Both the position numbers and the translations under genes were made by a program. From assembly GCA_030550015.1 (NCBI GenBank), contig JAUQQG010000041.1, positions 1-50,533 of the forward strand: a DNA stretch of 50,533 nt, read 5' to 3'. Below, piece after piece: positions 25,494 to 35,170 of the stretch (the stretch's first letter is position 1; each line of letters opens with the position of its first letter). This DNA comes from a bacterium. GTDB taxonomy: Bacteria; Sysuimicrobiota; Sysuimicrobiia; Sysuimicrobiales; Thermofontiviventaceae. Below the pieces are notes generated by a model. That model was not told the DNA's origin, ran no database searches, and worked only from the letters and a program-made list of their open reading frames with translations.

Positions 25494-26792
25494 GTGGAGT
25501 TGAACGTTCAAGAATTCAAGGTGGAGGTCCAGCGGGAAGCGCATAGCAAGGTCGTTTTAAAAATCGAAGTTCCCGCGGATGAGGTCCATCGGGCAGTAGA
25601 GCGAGCGTACAGGCGCTTGGTACAGCGAACGGAGATCCCCGGGTTCCGGAGGGGGAAGGCTCCTCGTCCCATTCTCGAGCGCTACCTCGGGAAAGAGACC
25701 CTTTTCGATGAAGCTGCCAACATCCTCGCCCCCGAGGCGTTTCGGAAGGCGATTCGCCAGACGGGCCTCGATCCCATCGGGGTTCCTAAGGTAGATGTCC
25801 AACGTCTCGAGGAGGGGAAACCTGCACTTGTCACGGTGGAAGTGGAAGTGATGCCTGAGGTCCAGCTTGGGGACTACACATCCATCCGGATCCCCTGGCA
25901 GGATCCCCAGGTCACCGAAGAGGACGTGGCTCAAGCCCTTGAAGACCTTCGCAACCAGCACGGAGTTCTCCTCTCCGTCCCCGATGCCCAGGCTGCCGAG
26001 GGAGATTATGTCCTTGCGCGGGTGGAGGCGGTTGAAGGGACGGAGCGATTCCGCCTGGAGCAGGAGCTCCTCATTGAGATTGGAAGTCACACCTTCCCCC
26101 ATGAGCTTGAGGAAGCTCTCCTCGGAGCACGCGTGGGCGAGCAGCGGGAGGTTTCTTTCTCCTCGGAGCACGGTGCAGGCAAAGTCTCCTTACGCGTCGC
26201 CGATATCAAGCGGAAGGAACTTCCGCCTCTTGATGATGCATTCGCCAAGGTAGCTGCTGGTGTGGCAACGCTCGAGGAGCTCAAGGCACAGTTCCGAGAA
26301 CGCCTCAAAGCTAGCGCGGAAGAGGAAGCCCGCGCCCAGTACGAGGCAAAGGTCGTGGATACCCTGATCGCCCAGAGCACGATCGAGGTCCCCCGATCCC
26401 TGGTGAACAGCGAGGTTGACGAGCTCGTCGAGGAGCTGCGGAAGAACCTGCAGCGTCAGGGATTGAGTCTGGAGTATTACCTGGTGCGGCAGCAGAAGAC
26501 CTTGGAGGACGTGCGCAGGGATCTAGAGCCCCTTGCCGAGCGGCGCCTGAAGATGGCATTCCTCCTGGAGGAAGTGGCTAAACGGGAAGGGATCTCCGTG
26601 AGCGAAGAGGAGATCAACGAGCAAGTAGAAAAACTCGCTACGACCCTCGGGCAGGATCCATCCCATGTGCGGAACAGGCTTGAGGAGGGAGGCGACCTTT
26701 CGAGACTTGCCACCAGGATGCGGATTCGCAAGGCTGTGGATCGGCTGGTGGCCATCGCTCGAGGCAATGCGCCAAAGGAGGAACGAATATGA
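25494..26792 (+). CDS. tig: Trigger factor (ribosome-associated chaperone, peptidyl-prolyl isomerase)
   Basis: This 432-residue protein has the three-domain trigger-factor layout. The N-terminal ribosome-binding domain contains the signature [12 protein letters not shown] (normally GFRxGKxP). A central FKBP-like isomerase domain follows (about residues 150-240, [15 protein letters not shown]), then the long helical C-terminal chaperone domain. It binds nascent chains at the ribosome exit. The GTG start is chosen because GGAGG lies 8 bp upstream and no ATG exists near it. Its TGA overlaps the clpP ATG (ATGA). The order tig-clpP-clpX, followed by lon, is conserved in many bacteria. Confidence 0.96.
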   Translation: MELNVQEFKVEVQREAHSKVVLKIEVPADEVHRAVERAYRRLVQRTEIPGFRRGKAPRPILERYLGKETLFDEAANILAPEAFRKAIRQTGLDPIGVPKVDVQRLEEGKPALVTVEVEVMPEVQLGDYTSIRIPWQDPQVTEEDVAQALEDLRNQHGVLLSVPDAQAAEGDYVLARVEAVEGTERFRLEQELLIEIGSHTFPHELEEALLGARVGEQREVSFSSEHGAGKVSLRVADIKRKELPPLDDAFAKVAAGVATLEELKAQFRERLKASAEEEARAQYEAKVVDTLIAQSTIEVPRSLVNSEVDELVEELRKNLQRQGLSLEYYLVRQQKTLEDVRRDLEPLAERRLKMAFLLEEVAKREGISVSEEEINEQVEKLATTLGQDPSHVRNRLEEGGDLSRLATRMRIRKAVDRLVAIARGNAPKEERI

Positions 26793-27373
26793 CGCTTATC
26801 CCCATTGTCGTTGAGCAGACCCCCCGTGGGGAGCGGGCCTATGACATCTACTCCAGGCTCCTCAAGGAACGCATCATCTTCATTGGAGGCCCCATCGACG
26901 ATGACGTCGCCAATTTGGTGATCGCCCAGCTCCTCTTCCTGGAGGGGGAGGACCCGGATAAGCCCATCAACCTGTATATCAACAGTCCTGGTGGCTCCTC
27001 CACTGCCGGGCTGGCAATCTATGACACCATGCAATATATCCGCCCCGAGGTTTCCACCATCTGCGTGGGGTTGGCTGCAAGTGCCGCTGCCGTAATCCTT
27101 GCCGGGGGGACGAAAGGCAAACGGTTTGCTCTTCCCTATTCCCGGATCATGATCCACCAGCCCTGGGGGGGTGCACAAGGATCAGCGGCGGACATCGACA
27201 TCCAGGCCAAGGAGTTTCTCACCGTGCGTCGAATCCTCACAGAAATCCTGGCGAGGCACACAGGCCAGCCCCTGGACCGTATCGAGCGGGATACCGACAG
27301 GAACTTTTGGATGAGCGCAGCCCAGGCCAAGGAGTACGGGTTGATCGACGACGTCATCAAGCCCCGGCGTTGA
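26789..27373 (+). CDS. clpP: ATP-dependent Clp protease proteolytic subunit, Asn in place of catalytic Asp
   Basis: This 194-residue ClpP without a long propeptide forms the tetradecameric chamber of the ClpXP protease. Ser98 (GLAASAAAV) and His123 (MIHQP) of the triad are present. The third residue falls in [10 protein letters not shown], where Asn172 replaces the usual Asp (DTDRDxF). The codon is AAC, so it is not an ambiguous base. An Asn at this position is known from Listeria ClpP1 and lowers or changes activity. The strand-handle and hydrophobic-pocket residues look normal. It overlaps tig and lies 12 bp before clpX, so a ClpXP complex is expected. Confidence 0.96.
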   Translation: MTLIPIVVEQTPRGERAYDIYSRLLKERIIFIGGPIDDDVANLVIAQLLFLEGEDPDKPINLYINSPGGSSTAGLAIYDTMQYIRPEVSTICVGLAASAAAVILAGGTKGKRFALPYSRIMIHQPWGGAQGSAADIDIQAKEFLTVRRILTEILARHTGQPLDRIERDTDRNFWMSAAQAKEYGLIDDVIKPRR

Positions 27374-27385
27374 AGGAGGCTTCAG

Positions 27386-28672
27386 ATGGGAAGGCAAGGG
27401 ATGTTCCGGTTTGGGGATGAACGGGATCGGGTGAAGTGTTCATTTTGTGGAAAGACCCAAGACCAGGTCCGCAAGCTCGTGGCTGGTCCTGGAGTATATA
27501 TCTGCAACGAGTGTATCGAGCTGTGCAACGAGATCCTTGAGGAGGATCTCAGCGAGGTACAGCCCGAGGTGACCCTTCCGCGGATCCCCAAGCCCAAGGA
27601 GATCTACGAGGTCCTCTGCCAGTACGTCGTCGGACAGGAACGGGCGAAGAAAGCCCTCTCCGTTGCTGTGTATAACCACTACAAGAGGATCGGCACGCGG
27701 AGAACGAGCGATGTGGAAGTCCAGAAGAGCAACATCCTGCTCATCGGTCCAACGGGATGCGGGAAGACACTCCTGGCTCAGACCCTGGCCAAGATTCTGG
27801 ACGTCCCCTTCGCCATTGCCGATGCCACTTCCCTCACCGAGGCCGGCTACGTAGGAGAGGATGTGGAGAACATCCTCCTGCGCCTTATTCAGGCTGCGGA
27901 CAACGACATCAAGCGGGCGGAGCGAGGGATCATCTACATCGACGAGGTGGACAAAATTGCCAGGAAGTCTGAAAACCCCTCCATTACAAGGGATGTCTCA
28001 GGGGAAGGGGTCCAGCAGGCCCTTCTGAAAATCCTGGAAGGGACCATCGCCAACGTCCCTCCCCAGGGCGGGCGCAAGCACCCTCATCAGGAGTTCATCC
28101 AGATTGATACTACGAACATCCTGTTCATCTGCGGGGGTGCTTTCGAGGGTCTAGACAGGATCATCGAGTCGCGGATGCGCCAGACCAACATCGGGTTCGG
28201 CGCCCAGATTGAGAAGAAGACCAAGCGCGATGTGGGAGAACTCCTCGCCCAGGTGATGCCCCAGGACCTCCTTCGCTACGGCCTGATCCCGGAGTTCATC
28301 GGCCGGTTACCGGTGGTGGTCCCTCTTGATCCGCTCACCGAGGATGACCTCGTCTCCATTCTGGTGGAGCCCAAAAACGCCCTGGTGAAACAATATCAGA
28401 GAATTCTGGAAATGGACGGGGTCGAGCTAACGTTTACGGAGGGTGCCCTCCGGGCGATCGCAAGGGAGGCTATGGCAAGGGGGACAGGGGCGAGGGGGCT
28501 CAGGACGATCATCGAGGAGATCATGCTGAACATCATGTACGAGATCCCCTCGAGGCCAGACGTGAAGCGATGCATCGTTACGGAGGAAGCTGTGCTCCAC
28601 AGGAAGGATCCAGTCCTGATCACCAGCGTCGACCTCCAGCAGGAGGTCCCCCAGGAGAAACCCGCTTCTTGA
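27386..28672 (+). CDS. clpX: Clp protease ATP-binding subunit ClpX
   Basis: This 428-residue AAA+ unfoldase has an N-terminal zinc-binding domain CSFCGK...CNECIELC (four Cys). It also has Walker A GPTGCGKT, Walker [10 protein letters not shown], the pore loop GYVGEDVEN and the IGFG loop that docks on ClpP (NIGFGAQ). It recognises and unfolds tagged substrates for ClpP. The ATG lies 12 bp after the clpP stop, with GGAGG in front. All functional motifs are intact. Confidence 0.97.
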   Translation: MGRQGMFRFGDERDRVKCSFCGKTQDQVRKLVAGPGVYICNECIELCNEILEEDLSEVQPEVTLPRIPKPKEIYEVLCQYVVGQERAKKALSVAVYNHYKRIGTRRTSDVEVQKSNILLIGPTGCGKTLLAQTLAKILDVPFAIADATSLTEAGYVGEDVENILLRLIQAADNDIKRAERGIIYIDEVDKIARKSENPSITRDVSGEGVQQALLKILEGTIANVPPQGGRKHPHQEFIQIDTTNILFICGGAFEGLDRIIESRMRQTNIGFGAQIEKKTKRDVGELLAQVMPQDLLRYGLIPEFIGRLPVVVPLDPLTEDDLVSILVEPKNALVKQYQRILEMDGVELTFTEGALRAIAREAMARGTGARGLRTIIEEIMLNIMYEIPSRPDVKRCIVTEEAVLHRKDPVLITSVDLQQEVPQEKPAS

Positions 28673-28719
28673 AACTACCCTGGGAATATCCCGTGAGGTG
28701 GATGTGCTAAAATAAGTAG

Positions 28720-28840
28720 AGGGCCCGGATTTCAGAGTGCAGGGCATGGAACTTGCCCTAGCCTCTTGCAGGACGGAAGGGGAGGATGAACAACGCTTGT
28801 CCACCTCTCCTGGGGTAATGGGCCTGATAAGGTGGACCAA
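28720..28840 (+). other. Structured, gene-free leader region between clpX and lon
   Basis: About 120 bp with several nested complementarities: GGGC/GCCC (28744-28762), GGGGAGG/CCTCTCC (28780-28811), GTCCACC with GGTGGAC, and a long-range AGG/CCC/ATT pairing with AATGGGCCT. A TAAAAT -10-like box lies just upstream. The compact structure suggests a leader RNA or small RNA. I could not match it to SRP RNA, 6S RNA or a known riboswitch. Confidence 0.35.
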
Positions 28841-28932
28841 CTCTAGCGGAACCTTTTGCAAAGTTTCGTAGAGAGATCTTACCATTGAGAAAGGGGCCCT
28901 CGGCAAAAATCACAACCTTTTGCCGGGGGGCC
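28841..28932. repeat. Paired-hairpin repeat, copy 2 (A + B)
   Basis: Hairpin A (28841-28874) pairs CTCTAGCGGAAC with GTTTCGTAGAG. Hairpin B (28893-28932) pairs GGCCCTCGGCAAAA with TTTTGCCGGGGGGCC. It has the same A-then-B order and spacing as copy 1, located 40 bp before the lon start codon. There is no T-tract. Confidence 0.65.
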
Positions 28933-28971
28933 TAAAGAAGACTACGAGACCGGATAGGAGGCACTCTCCAT

Positions 28972-31407
28972 ATGGCAGAAGAGAAAGCAACCGAGGCACG
29001 GTACCCCGACCGCCTTCCCCTCCTCCCTCTTAAGGGAACAGTCGTTCTCCCGCACATGATGGTCCCGCTCGGAGTCGGGAGGCCTCGCTCCCTCCAGGCT
29101 TTGGAGGCGGCGATGCAGGGAGAGAAACTCATTGTCCTAGCCAGCCAGAAGAAGGAGGATCTGGAGGAACCTACCCCGGCGGACATCTACTCGGTTGGAA
29201 CCATCTGCCGCATCCTTCAAGTAGGGAAGACGGCTGAGGGGACTGTTCAGGTTATCGTGGAGGGCCTCGTCCGGGCGAACATCCTCTCCTACGAACAGAC
29301 CCACCCGTATTTCGCAGTGCGCATTGAGGCGATGCCCGATCCCGTGGAAAAGAGCCTGGAGATCGAGGCGCTCATGCGCAGTGTGACTTCCCAGTTCGAG
29401 CGATATGCCCGCCTCACCCGAGGCGTCCCGCCTGAGGCCTTCATGGCCATTATGTCTACCGACGAACCTGGGAAGCTGGCTGACCTCGTGGCCCAGCACC
29501 TTCCGATGAAATTGGAAGAGCGACAAAAGATCCTGGAGCTTCCCCCGAGGGATCGCCTCGACTTCCTCAGCCAGGTTCTGATGAAGGAGATCAATATCCT
29601 CGAGTTGGAGCGGAAGATCCAAAACCGCGTCCGCAAGCAGATGGAGAAAACCCAGCGGGAGTACTTCCTCAAGGAGCAGATGAAGGCAATCCAGGAGGAG
29701 CTCGGGGAGAAGGATGAGCGGACGGCGGAGGTGGAGGAATACCGCAGGAAGATCGAGGAGGCCAACCTCCCGGACTACGTCAAGGAGAAGGCCTTAGAAG
29801 AAGTGAACAGGCTAGAAAAGATGCCTCCCATGGTGGCTGAGGCAGTTGTCGTACGGACTTACCTCGACTGGATCCTAGCCCTCCCATGGAACAAGCGCAC
29901 CGAGGACCGGCTGGATATCGAGGAGGCAAAGAAGATCTTAGACGAGGATCACTACGGCTTGGAGAAAGCTAAGGAGCGAGTCATCGAATATCTGGCAGTG
30001 CGCAAGCTTGCTCCTGAGTCCAAGGGTCCGATCCTCTGTTTCGTTGGCCCCCCAGGGGTTGGAAAGACCTCCATGGGCCGGTCCATCGCGCGAGCCCTGG
30101 GACGGAAGTTCGTGCGCATCTCTCTGGGTGGTGTGCGCGATGAAGCGGAGATCCGCGGCCACAGGAGAACCTATGTGGGAGCCCTCCCCGGGAGGATCAT
30201 CCAGGGGATGAAGACGGCGGGGAGCAAGAACCCTGTGTTCATGCTCGATGAGATCGATAAGCTCGGGGTGGATTGGCGCGGGGATCCCTCCGCCGCCCTT
30301 CTGGAGGCCCTGGATCCCGAGCAAAACCACAGCTTCAGCGACCACTACCTGGAGCTGCCCTTTGACCTCTCGGAGGTGATGTTCATCACTACGGCCAACA
30401 TCCTGGACACGATCCCTCCGGCTTTAAGGGACCGCATGGAGGTGATCCGGTTCCCAGGGTACATTGAGGAGGAGAAGGTGAAGATCGCCCAGCAGTTTCT
30501 CATCCCCAAGCAGCTCAAGGCCAACGGCCTCACCCCAGAACACCTCACCTTCACCGAGGAGGCCTTGCGACGCATCGCCCGGGAGTACACCCGAGAGGCA
30601 GGGGTTCGGAACCTTGAACGCGAGATCAGCACCATCTGCCGGAAGGTGGCCACCGAGGTGGCCAAAGGGAAGGGGACACATACGCACATCACTGTGCAGA
30701 ACCTCCACAAGTTCTTGGGCCCGCCCAAGTTCCGCTACGGCGTCGCCGAACGAGAGGATGAAGTGGGTGCAGCGACCGGCCTCTCTTGGACGGAGATGGG
30801 CGGTGACATTATCACTGTCGAGGTTACCTTGATGCGGGGGGAGGGGAAACTGATCCTCACTGGACAGCTCGGGGATGTGATGAAAGAGTCGGCACAGGCA
30901 GCATTGAGTTATGTTCGCTCTCGTGCCCGCTGGCTTGGTGTGGATGAGGAATTCTACGCCAAGACCGATGTCCATATCCACGTCCCTGCGGGCGCTGTCC
31001 CGAAGGATGGACCTTCCGCTGGGATCACCATGGCCGTCGCCCTGGCCTCGGCCGTGACCGGGAGGAAGGTGAAGAAGGACGTGGCCATGACCGGGGAGAT
31101 CACCCTTCGTGGGAAGGTGCTCCCCGTGGGCGGTATCAAGGAAAAGGTACTTGCAGCCCACAGGGCAGGGATTCATACTGTAATCCTTCCCAAGGAGAAT
31201 GAGAAAGACCTGGTGGAGATTCCTGCAAACGTGCGGCGGAAGCTCAGGTTCGTGCTCGTAGACCACATGGACCAGGTGCTGGCGGAGGCTTTGCTCCCGG
31301 CCGTGGCTCCGGCTCCTGTGCACACGCCGGCGCCTCCTCCAGCCATAGGTGTCCCTACACAACCATACCCTCAGCCGCAACCTCAGTCCGAGAGCAACGT
31401 GATGTGA
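28972..31407 (+). CDS. lon: ATP-dependent protease Lon
   Basis: This is an 811-residue LonA protease. The N-terminal substrate-binding LON domain is followed by the AAA+ module (Walker [10 protein letters not shown], Walker [12 protein letters not shown]) and the C-terminal Ser-Lys peptidase domain, with Ser682 in PKDGPSAG and Lys725 in [12 protein letters not shown]. It degrades misfolded and regulatory proteins in the cytoplasm. A Pro-rich tail of about 30 residues ([16 protein letters not shown]) extends past the usual end and is probably disordered. AGGAGG precedes the ATG by 10 bp. It follows clpX after a structured 299-bp gap that may hold its own promoter. Confidence 0.97.
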   Translation: MAEEKATEARYPDRLPLLPLKGTVVLPHMMVPLGVGRPRSLQALEAAMQGEKLIVLASQKKEDLEEPTPADIYSVGTICRILQVGKTAEGTVQVIVEGLVRANILSYEQTHPYFAVRIEAMPDPVEKSLEIEALMRSVTSQFERYARLTRGVPPEAFMAIMSTDEPGKLADLVAQHLPMKLEERQKILELPPRDRLDFLSQVLMKEINILELERKIQNRVRKQMEKTQREYFLKEQMKAIQEELGEKDERTAEVEEYRRKIEEANLPDYVKEKALEEVNRLEKMPPMVAEAVVVRTYLDWILALPWNKRTEDRLDIEEAKKILDEDHYGLEKAKERVIEYLAVRKLAPESKGPILCFVGPPGVGKTSMGRSIARALGRKFVRISLGGVRDEAEIRGHRRTYVGALPGRIIQGMKTAGSKNPVFMLDEIDKLGVDWRGDPSAALLEALDPEQNHSFSDHYLELPFDLSEVMFITTANILDTIPPALRDRMEVIRFPGYIEEEKVKIAQQFLIPKQLKANGLTPEHLTFTEEALRRIAREYTREAGVRNLEREISTICRKVATEVAKGKGTHTHITVQNLHKFLGPPKFRYGVAEREDEVGAATGLSWTEMGGDIITVEVTLMRGEGKLILTGQLGDVMKESAQAALSYVRSRARWLGVDEEFYAKTDVHIHVPAGAVPKDGPSAGITMAVALASAVTGRKVKKDVAMTGEITLRGKVLPVGGIKEKVLAAHRAGIHTVILPKENEKDLVEIPANVRRKLRFVLVDHMDQVLAEALLPAVAPAPVHTPAPPPAIGVPTQPYPQPQPQSESNVM

Positions 31408-31411
31408 CTCC

Positions 31412-31439
31412 TTGACAGCCCTCTCCAGAGGGCTATAAT
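31412..31439 (+). promoter_or_regulatory. Promoter of valS
   Basis: TTGACA (31412-31417) and TATAAT (31434-31439), both perfect, are spaced by 16 bp at the 5' end of the T-box leader, five bases after the lon stop. Confidence 0.85.
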
Positions 31440-31783
31440 CAAAGCCAAGCAGGCGATGAAGGGGAGGAGTAAGCCTCTACTACCCTTCCAGAGAGGAGAG
31501 CGGAGAGGTGGGAGGCTCCCAGGGTGGGTGGCTGAACGTCGCCCCGGAGCTACGGGATGAAGAGGAGTAGTCCCGGCCGGGTACGCCCGTTATCGCGTAC
31601 GGCTCCAGAGAAAATGGGGAGGCTCTCTGGGGCCTTAGAGGGCCAGGTCTAGACCTTCTTCTGCGGGCCCAGCAATCTCTTCTCACTTGATCTCGATTCC
31701 GCGGATCCTGAGGTCTGGACCCTGGAAGAAAGGTGGTACCGCGGGGCGCTGCCTCGTCCTTTCCCAGGAGGGGCGGCGTTTTT
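31440..31783 (+). ncRNA. T-box leader sensing uncharged tRNA-Val
   Basis: The region between lon and valS carries the T-box sequence AAGAAAGGTGGTACCGCGG (31727-31745). Its TGGT can pair with the acceptor end of an uncharged tRNA with discriminator A. A Stem I-like fold precedes it, with GCTGAACGTCGCCCCGGAGC (31531-31550), in which GTC (31538-31540) is the likely specifier codon for valine. It ends in a terminator hairpin. Uncharged tRNA-Val should stabilise the antiterminator and turn valS on. The identity of the specifier fits the downstream gene. Confidence 0.93.
31746..31783 (+). terminator. Terminator of the valS T-box leader
   Basis: A GC-rich hairpin, CGCTGCCTCGTCC with GGAGGGGCGGCG, is followed by TTTTTATTT. 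It overlaps the 3' end of the T-box, so terminator and antiterminator exclude each other. Confidence 0.85.
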
Positions 31784-31850
31784 ATTTCGGATCAAATTGT
31801 CCTTTCCCTTCGATAGGAGAGGGGGAAGGTTAGCGTGAGAGGTGTCGTCC

Positions 31851-34493
31851 ATGGTTACGAAGACGTTGTCCCCGGTTTACGATCCCAAGCAGGTGGAGGG
31901 AAAGTGGTACCAGTTCTGGTTAGAGAGAGGGTACTTCCGGGCCACCGTGGACGAAACCCGGCGCCCCTATGCCATCATGATGCCCCTTCCCAACGTGACC
32001 GGGTCCCTCCACATGGGCCATGCTCTGAACAACACTCTGCAGGACCTCCTTACCCGCTTCCGACGGATGCAAGGGTTTAATGCCCTCTGGCAACCTGGGA
32101 CCGACCACGCTGGGATCGCTACCCAGAATGTCGTGGAGCGGGAGCTTGCCAAGGAGGGGCTGACCCGGGAGATGCTGGGTCGGGAGAAGTTCTTGGAACG
32201 CGTGTGGCAGTGGAAAGCAAAGTATGGGGATCTCATCTATACCCAGCTCAAGCGGCTGGGATGCTCCTGTGACTGGGACAGGGCAACGTTCACCCTTGAC
32301 CCTGGGTACTACGATGCCGTTCTGGAGGCGTTCATCCGCCTTTATGAGAAGGGCTACATCTACCGGGGAAAGTACATGGTCAACTGGTGCCCCCGGTGCC
32401 TGACGAGCATCTCCGATCTGGAGGTGGAGTTCCAGGAGGTGGAAAGCACGTTATACTACGTGCGCTATCCGGGTGCCGACGGCGGTGAAGGGATTGTCAT
32501 CGCCACGCAACGTCCCGAGACCATCCCTGCGGATGTGGCCGTGGCTGTGCACCCGGAGGACGATCGCTACCGGCACCTCATCGGTACTTTCGTGATCGTC
32601 CCCGTGGGGGGGCGGCGCGTCCCGGTCATCGCAGATAGGCGTGTGGACAGGGATTTTGGCTCAGGGGCTCTCAAGATCACCCCCGGCCACGACCCTCTGG
32701 ACTATGAAATCGGGCAGGACCATGGGCTGGAGATCCTGGTGACGATTGATGAGAGGGGCCGCCTGAACGATGTCGCGGGAAAGTATGCGGGGATGGATCG
32801 CTTCCAGGCCCGGGAGGTGATCGCCAGGGATCTTCAGGCGGGAGGGTTCATTGTCCGCGCGGAGCCCTACCGGACCTCTGTTGGACACTGCGACCGCTGT
32901 CATACTGTCATCGAGCCCTATCTCTCTGAGCAGTGGTTCTGCCGCATGAAGGAGCTTGCGGAGCCAGCGATTCGCGTCGTGAAAGAGGGGAAAGTGCGAT
33001 TTATCCCCGAGCGCTGGACCAAGGTCTACCTGGACTGGATGGAGAATATCCGTGACTGGTGCATCTCCCGGCAATTGTGGTGGGGGCACCGCATCCCCAT
33101 CTGGTACTGTCCCTGCGGTGAGACCATCGCCTCCAAGACGGAACCTGAAGGTTGCCCGAGGTGTGGCAGCAGGGAGCTGCGCCAGGAAGAGGACGTTCTA
33201 GATACGTGGTTTAGCTCGGCGCTCTGGCCTTTTGCGACCCTGGGCTGGCCCAGGGAGACCCCCGACCTCCGTTACTTCTATCCTACCAACGTTCTCATCA
33301 CCGGGAGGGATATCATCTTCCTGTGGGTGGCCCGGATGATCATGATGGGGTTAGAGTTCATGGGAGATGTCCCGTTCTCTCACGTCTACATCAACCCCAC
33401 AGTCCTCAACCTTGAGGGGAAGCGGATGAGCAAGTCCCTGGGAACAGGCCTTGATCCTCTCGACTACATTGAGATCTACGGGACCGACGCCCTCCGGTTC
33501 GCTCTTGTCCTGCGCTGCTCCCAGGCTCAACAGGACCTGCGCTTCGGGGAGAAGATGATCGAGGACACGCGCAACTTCGCCAACAAAATCTGGAACGCCG
33601 CCCGATTCGTCCACATGAATCTCGACGGGTTCGATCCTTCCATAATCGACCCTGCTAGGCTTTCCCTCTCCCTTCCCGACCGATGGATCCTCAGTCGCTA
33701 CGCCCGGACCGTCGATGCGGTCACCACGGCGCTGGAAGGGTACGAGTTCAATGAAGCTGCCAGGGTTCTCTACGACTTCATCTGGGGGGAGTACTGTGAC
33801 TGGTACGTGGAGATGGCCAAGGCGGACCTCTCGACAGAGCGGCGGGCCACAGTTCAGTACGTCCTCTGGTACGTGCTCTCGAATACCATGAAGCTCCTCC
33901 ACCCCATCATGCCTTTCCTCACCGAGGAGGTTTGGCAAAACTTGCCCCACGACGGGGAGAGCATCATGGTCTCCTCATGGCCGCAGAGGGAATCTGAGCA
34001 CATAGATGAGCAGGCGGAGGCAGAGATGAGCCTGCTCATGGATCTCATCCGGGAAGTCCGCAGCATCCGCGCGGATACCCGCGTCCCTCCAAACGCCGAG
34101 GTGGAGGTTGTCGTCCATGCCCCAGCTTCCCTCCATGGGATGCTCACAGAAGGAGAGCGCTACATCGCCCTCCTGACCCGGGCCAAGCAAGTTACAGTCG
34201 GTCGTCCTGAGGGCAAAAAACCTCAGAAGGCAGCCTCAGCGGTTGTGGGTCCTCTTGAGGTCTTCGTTCCCCTGGGGGATGTCATGGACCTCGAAGTCGC
34301 TCTCGCGCGCCTCCGGGAGGACCTTCGAGAGGTAGAACTCGACCTTTCAACCGTGGAAGCGAAGCTCTCGAATCCGGAGTTCCTGGAGAAGGCCCCTGCC
34401 GAGGTGGTGGAGAAGGAGCGGATACGCAGGGAAGAGTTGCGGGCTCGCCGGAGTGCCCTCGAATCCCGCCTTCGCTCCCTCCAGAGCAATTGA
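31851..34493 (+). CDS. valS: Valyl-tRNA synthetase
   Basis: This class I synthetase of about 880 residues charges tRNA-Val. It shows HMGH (HIGH motif) in TGSLHMGHALNN and RMSKS (KMSKS motif) in GKRMSKSLGTG. An editing CP1 domain lies between them, then the anticodon-binding domain and a C-terminal coiled coil (about the last 65 residues), as in bacterial ValRS. A zinc-type cluster CPCGETI...CPRCG is inserted in the central region. The ATG at 31851 is preferred because AGAGGTG lies 6 bp before it. A GTG at 31842 is also in frame. Expression is controlled by the T-box leader just upstream. Confidence 0.96.
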   Translation: MVTKTLSPVYDPKQVEGKWYQFWLERGYFRATVDETRRPYAIMMPLPNVTGSLHMGHALNNTLQDLLTRFRRMQGFNALWQPGTDHAGIATQNVVERELAKEGLTREMLGREKFLERVWQWKAKYGDLIYTQLKRLGCSCDWDRATFTLDPGYYDAVLEAFIRLYEKGYIYRGKYMVNWCPRCLTSISDLEVEFQEVESTLYYVRYPGADGGEGIVIATQRPETIPADVAVAVHPEDDRYRHLIGTFVIVPVGGRRVPVIADRRVDRDFGSGALKITPGHDPLDYEIGQDHGLEILVTIDERGRLNDVAGKYAGMDRFQAREVIARDLQAGGFIVRAEPYRTSVGHCDRCHTVIEPYLSEQWFCRMKELAEPAIRVVKEGKVRFIPERWTKVYLDWMENIRDWCISRQLWWGHRIPIWYCPCGETIASKTEPEGCPRCGSRELRQEEDVLDTWFSSALWPFATLGWPRETPDLRYFYPTNVLITGRDIIFLWVARMIMMGLEFMGDVPFSHVYINPTVLNLEGKRMSKSLGTGLDPLDYIEIYGTDALRFALVLRCSQAQQDLRFGEKMIEDTRNFANKIWNAARFVHMNLDGFDPSIIDPARLSLSLPDRWILSRYARTVDAVTTALEGYEFNEAARVLYDFIWGEYCDWYVEMAKADLSTERRATVQYVLWYVLSNTMKLLHPIMPFLTEEVWQNLPHDGESIMVSSWPQRESEHIDEQAEAEMSLLMDLIREVRSIRADTRVPPNAEVEVVVHAPASLHGMLTEGERYIALLTRAKQVTVGRPEGKKPQKAASAVVGPLEVFVPLGDVMDLEVALARLREDLREVELDLSTVEAKLSNPEFLEKAPAEVVEKERIRREELRARRSALESRLRSLQSN

Positions 34494-34510
34494 GTGGATC
34501 AAGTTCATCG

Positions 34511-34550
34511 GCTCCCCAGGAAATCTTCTTGAGAGATTCGGCTAGGGAGC
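34511..34550. repeat. Hairpin repeat, copy 3 (A)
   Basis: GCTCCCCAGGAAATCT pairs with AGATTCGGCTAGGGAGC over a TTCTTGAG loop, 17 bp after valS. It matches the A-hairpin core (CAG-GAAATCT...AGATT-CGGCT) of the other copies. No B hairpin is evident. Confidence 0.55.
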
Positions 34551-34630
34551 TGAGAAGGTCTTGCTCCCCCTCACGTCCAATACGAGAACCAACAAAGGTA
34601 CATGACCTGCAGGCGGAGGTGGATGCTGCG

Positions 34631-34990
34631 ATGCCCATTTACGAGTATCGGTGCACAGCGTGTGGCCGCCGCTCGAGCTTCCTTTTTCTGGATCCCGAGC
34701 GTCCTCCAGAGTTGCGCTGCCGGTACTGCAAGGGAACCGAGCTTGTGCGCATCATGTCCCGATTCGGCTGGATGCGTGGAGAAGAGGCGATCTTGGAGTC
34801 CATGGCCGATCCATCGAAACTGGGCGACATCGATGAAAATGATCCTGCCAGCGTGGCTCGATGGATGAAACGCTTCGGGAAGGAGTTCGGAGAAGAGCTT
34901 GGCGAGGACTTTGAGGAGGTCGTAGATGAAGCCATGGCAGAAGCAGAGGGTGAGCGGGAAGAAGGTGGGAGCGCAGGAGAGCAATTGTAA
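34631..34990 (+). CDS. FmdB-type zinc-ribbon protein
   Basis: This 119-residue protein starts MPIYEYRCTACG, the signature of the FmdB/Zn-ribbon_8 family, and has a second pair CRYC (residues about 33-36). The four cysteines form a zinc ribbon. The acidic, helical C-terminal half is longer than in minimal members. The family's cellular role is largely undefined. An ATG at 34631 is chosen because it gives the canonical family start. The final codons (GEQL then stop) are written by a 15-bp sequence that recurs 21 bp downstream, so the C-terminus may have been changed by an insertion. Confidence 0.8.
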   Translation: MPIYEYRCTACGRRSSFLFLDPERPPELRCRYCKGTELVRIMSRFGWMRGEEAILESMADPSKLGDIDENDPASVARWMKRFGKEFGEELGEDFEEVVDEAMAEAEGEREEGGSAGEQL

Positions 34991-35016
34991 GTTTTTCGGT
35001 GGCAATTGTAAGTTTT
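34981..35016. repeat. Direct repeat GCAATTGTAAGTTTT, two copies 21 bp apart
   Basis: Identical 15-bp copies lie at 34981-34995 and 35002-35016, two helical turns apart. The first spans the stop codon of the zinc-ribbon gene. Tandem copies of closely similar sequences occur at the ends of some IS21-type elements, so this may be an insertion-sequence end relic. No transposase gene is next to it. The 180-bp gap that follows is notably A+T-rich. Confidence 0.55.
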
Positions 35017-35170
35017 GTAGAAATTACCGATCTCATTCAAAAGAATGAAGGAATTTCCCATCTTTTGGCTAATTTCCCCTCTCAAAGTGTGCCTAGCATA
35101 CTTGCAAATTTAGCCATTTATCCCCCGGTTCAGGAATTTACACAGGTATCTTCAAAAGAAGGAGGTCAAG

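Noticed and set aside
28720-28840. Possible signal recognition particle RNA or 6S RNA
   Set aside because: The invariant SRP core (GGAAG with AGCAG) is absent and no 6S open-bubble pattern was seen.
30424-31380. Long open frame antisense to lon
   Set aside because: It lies entirely over lon, which is clearly coding, and has no domain or ribosome-binding site.
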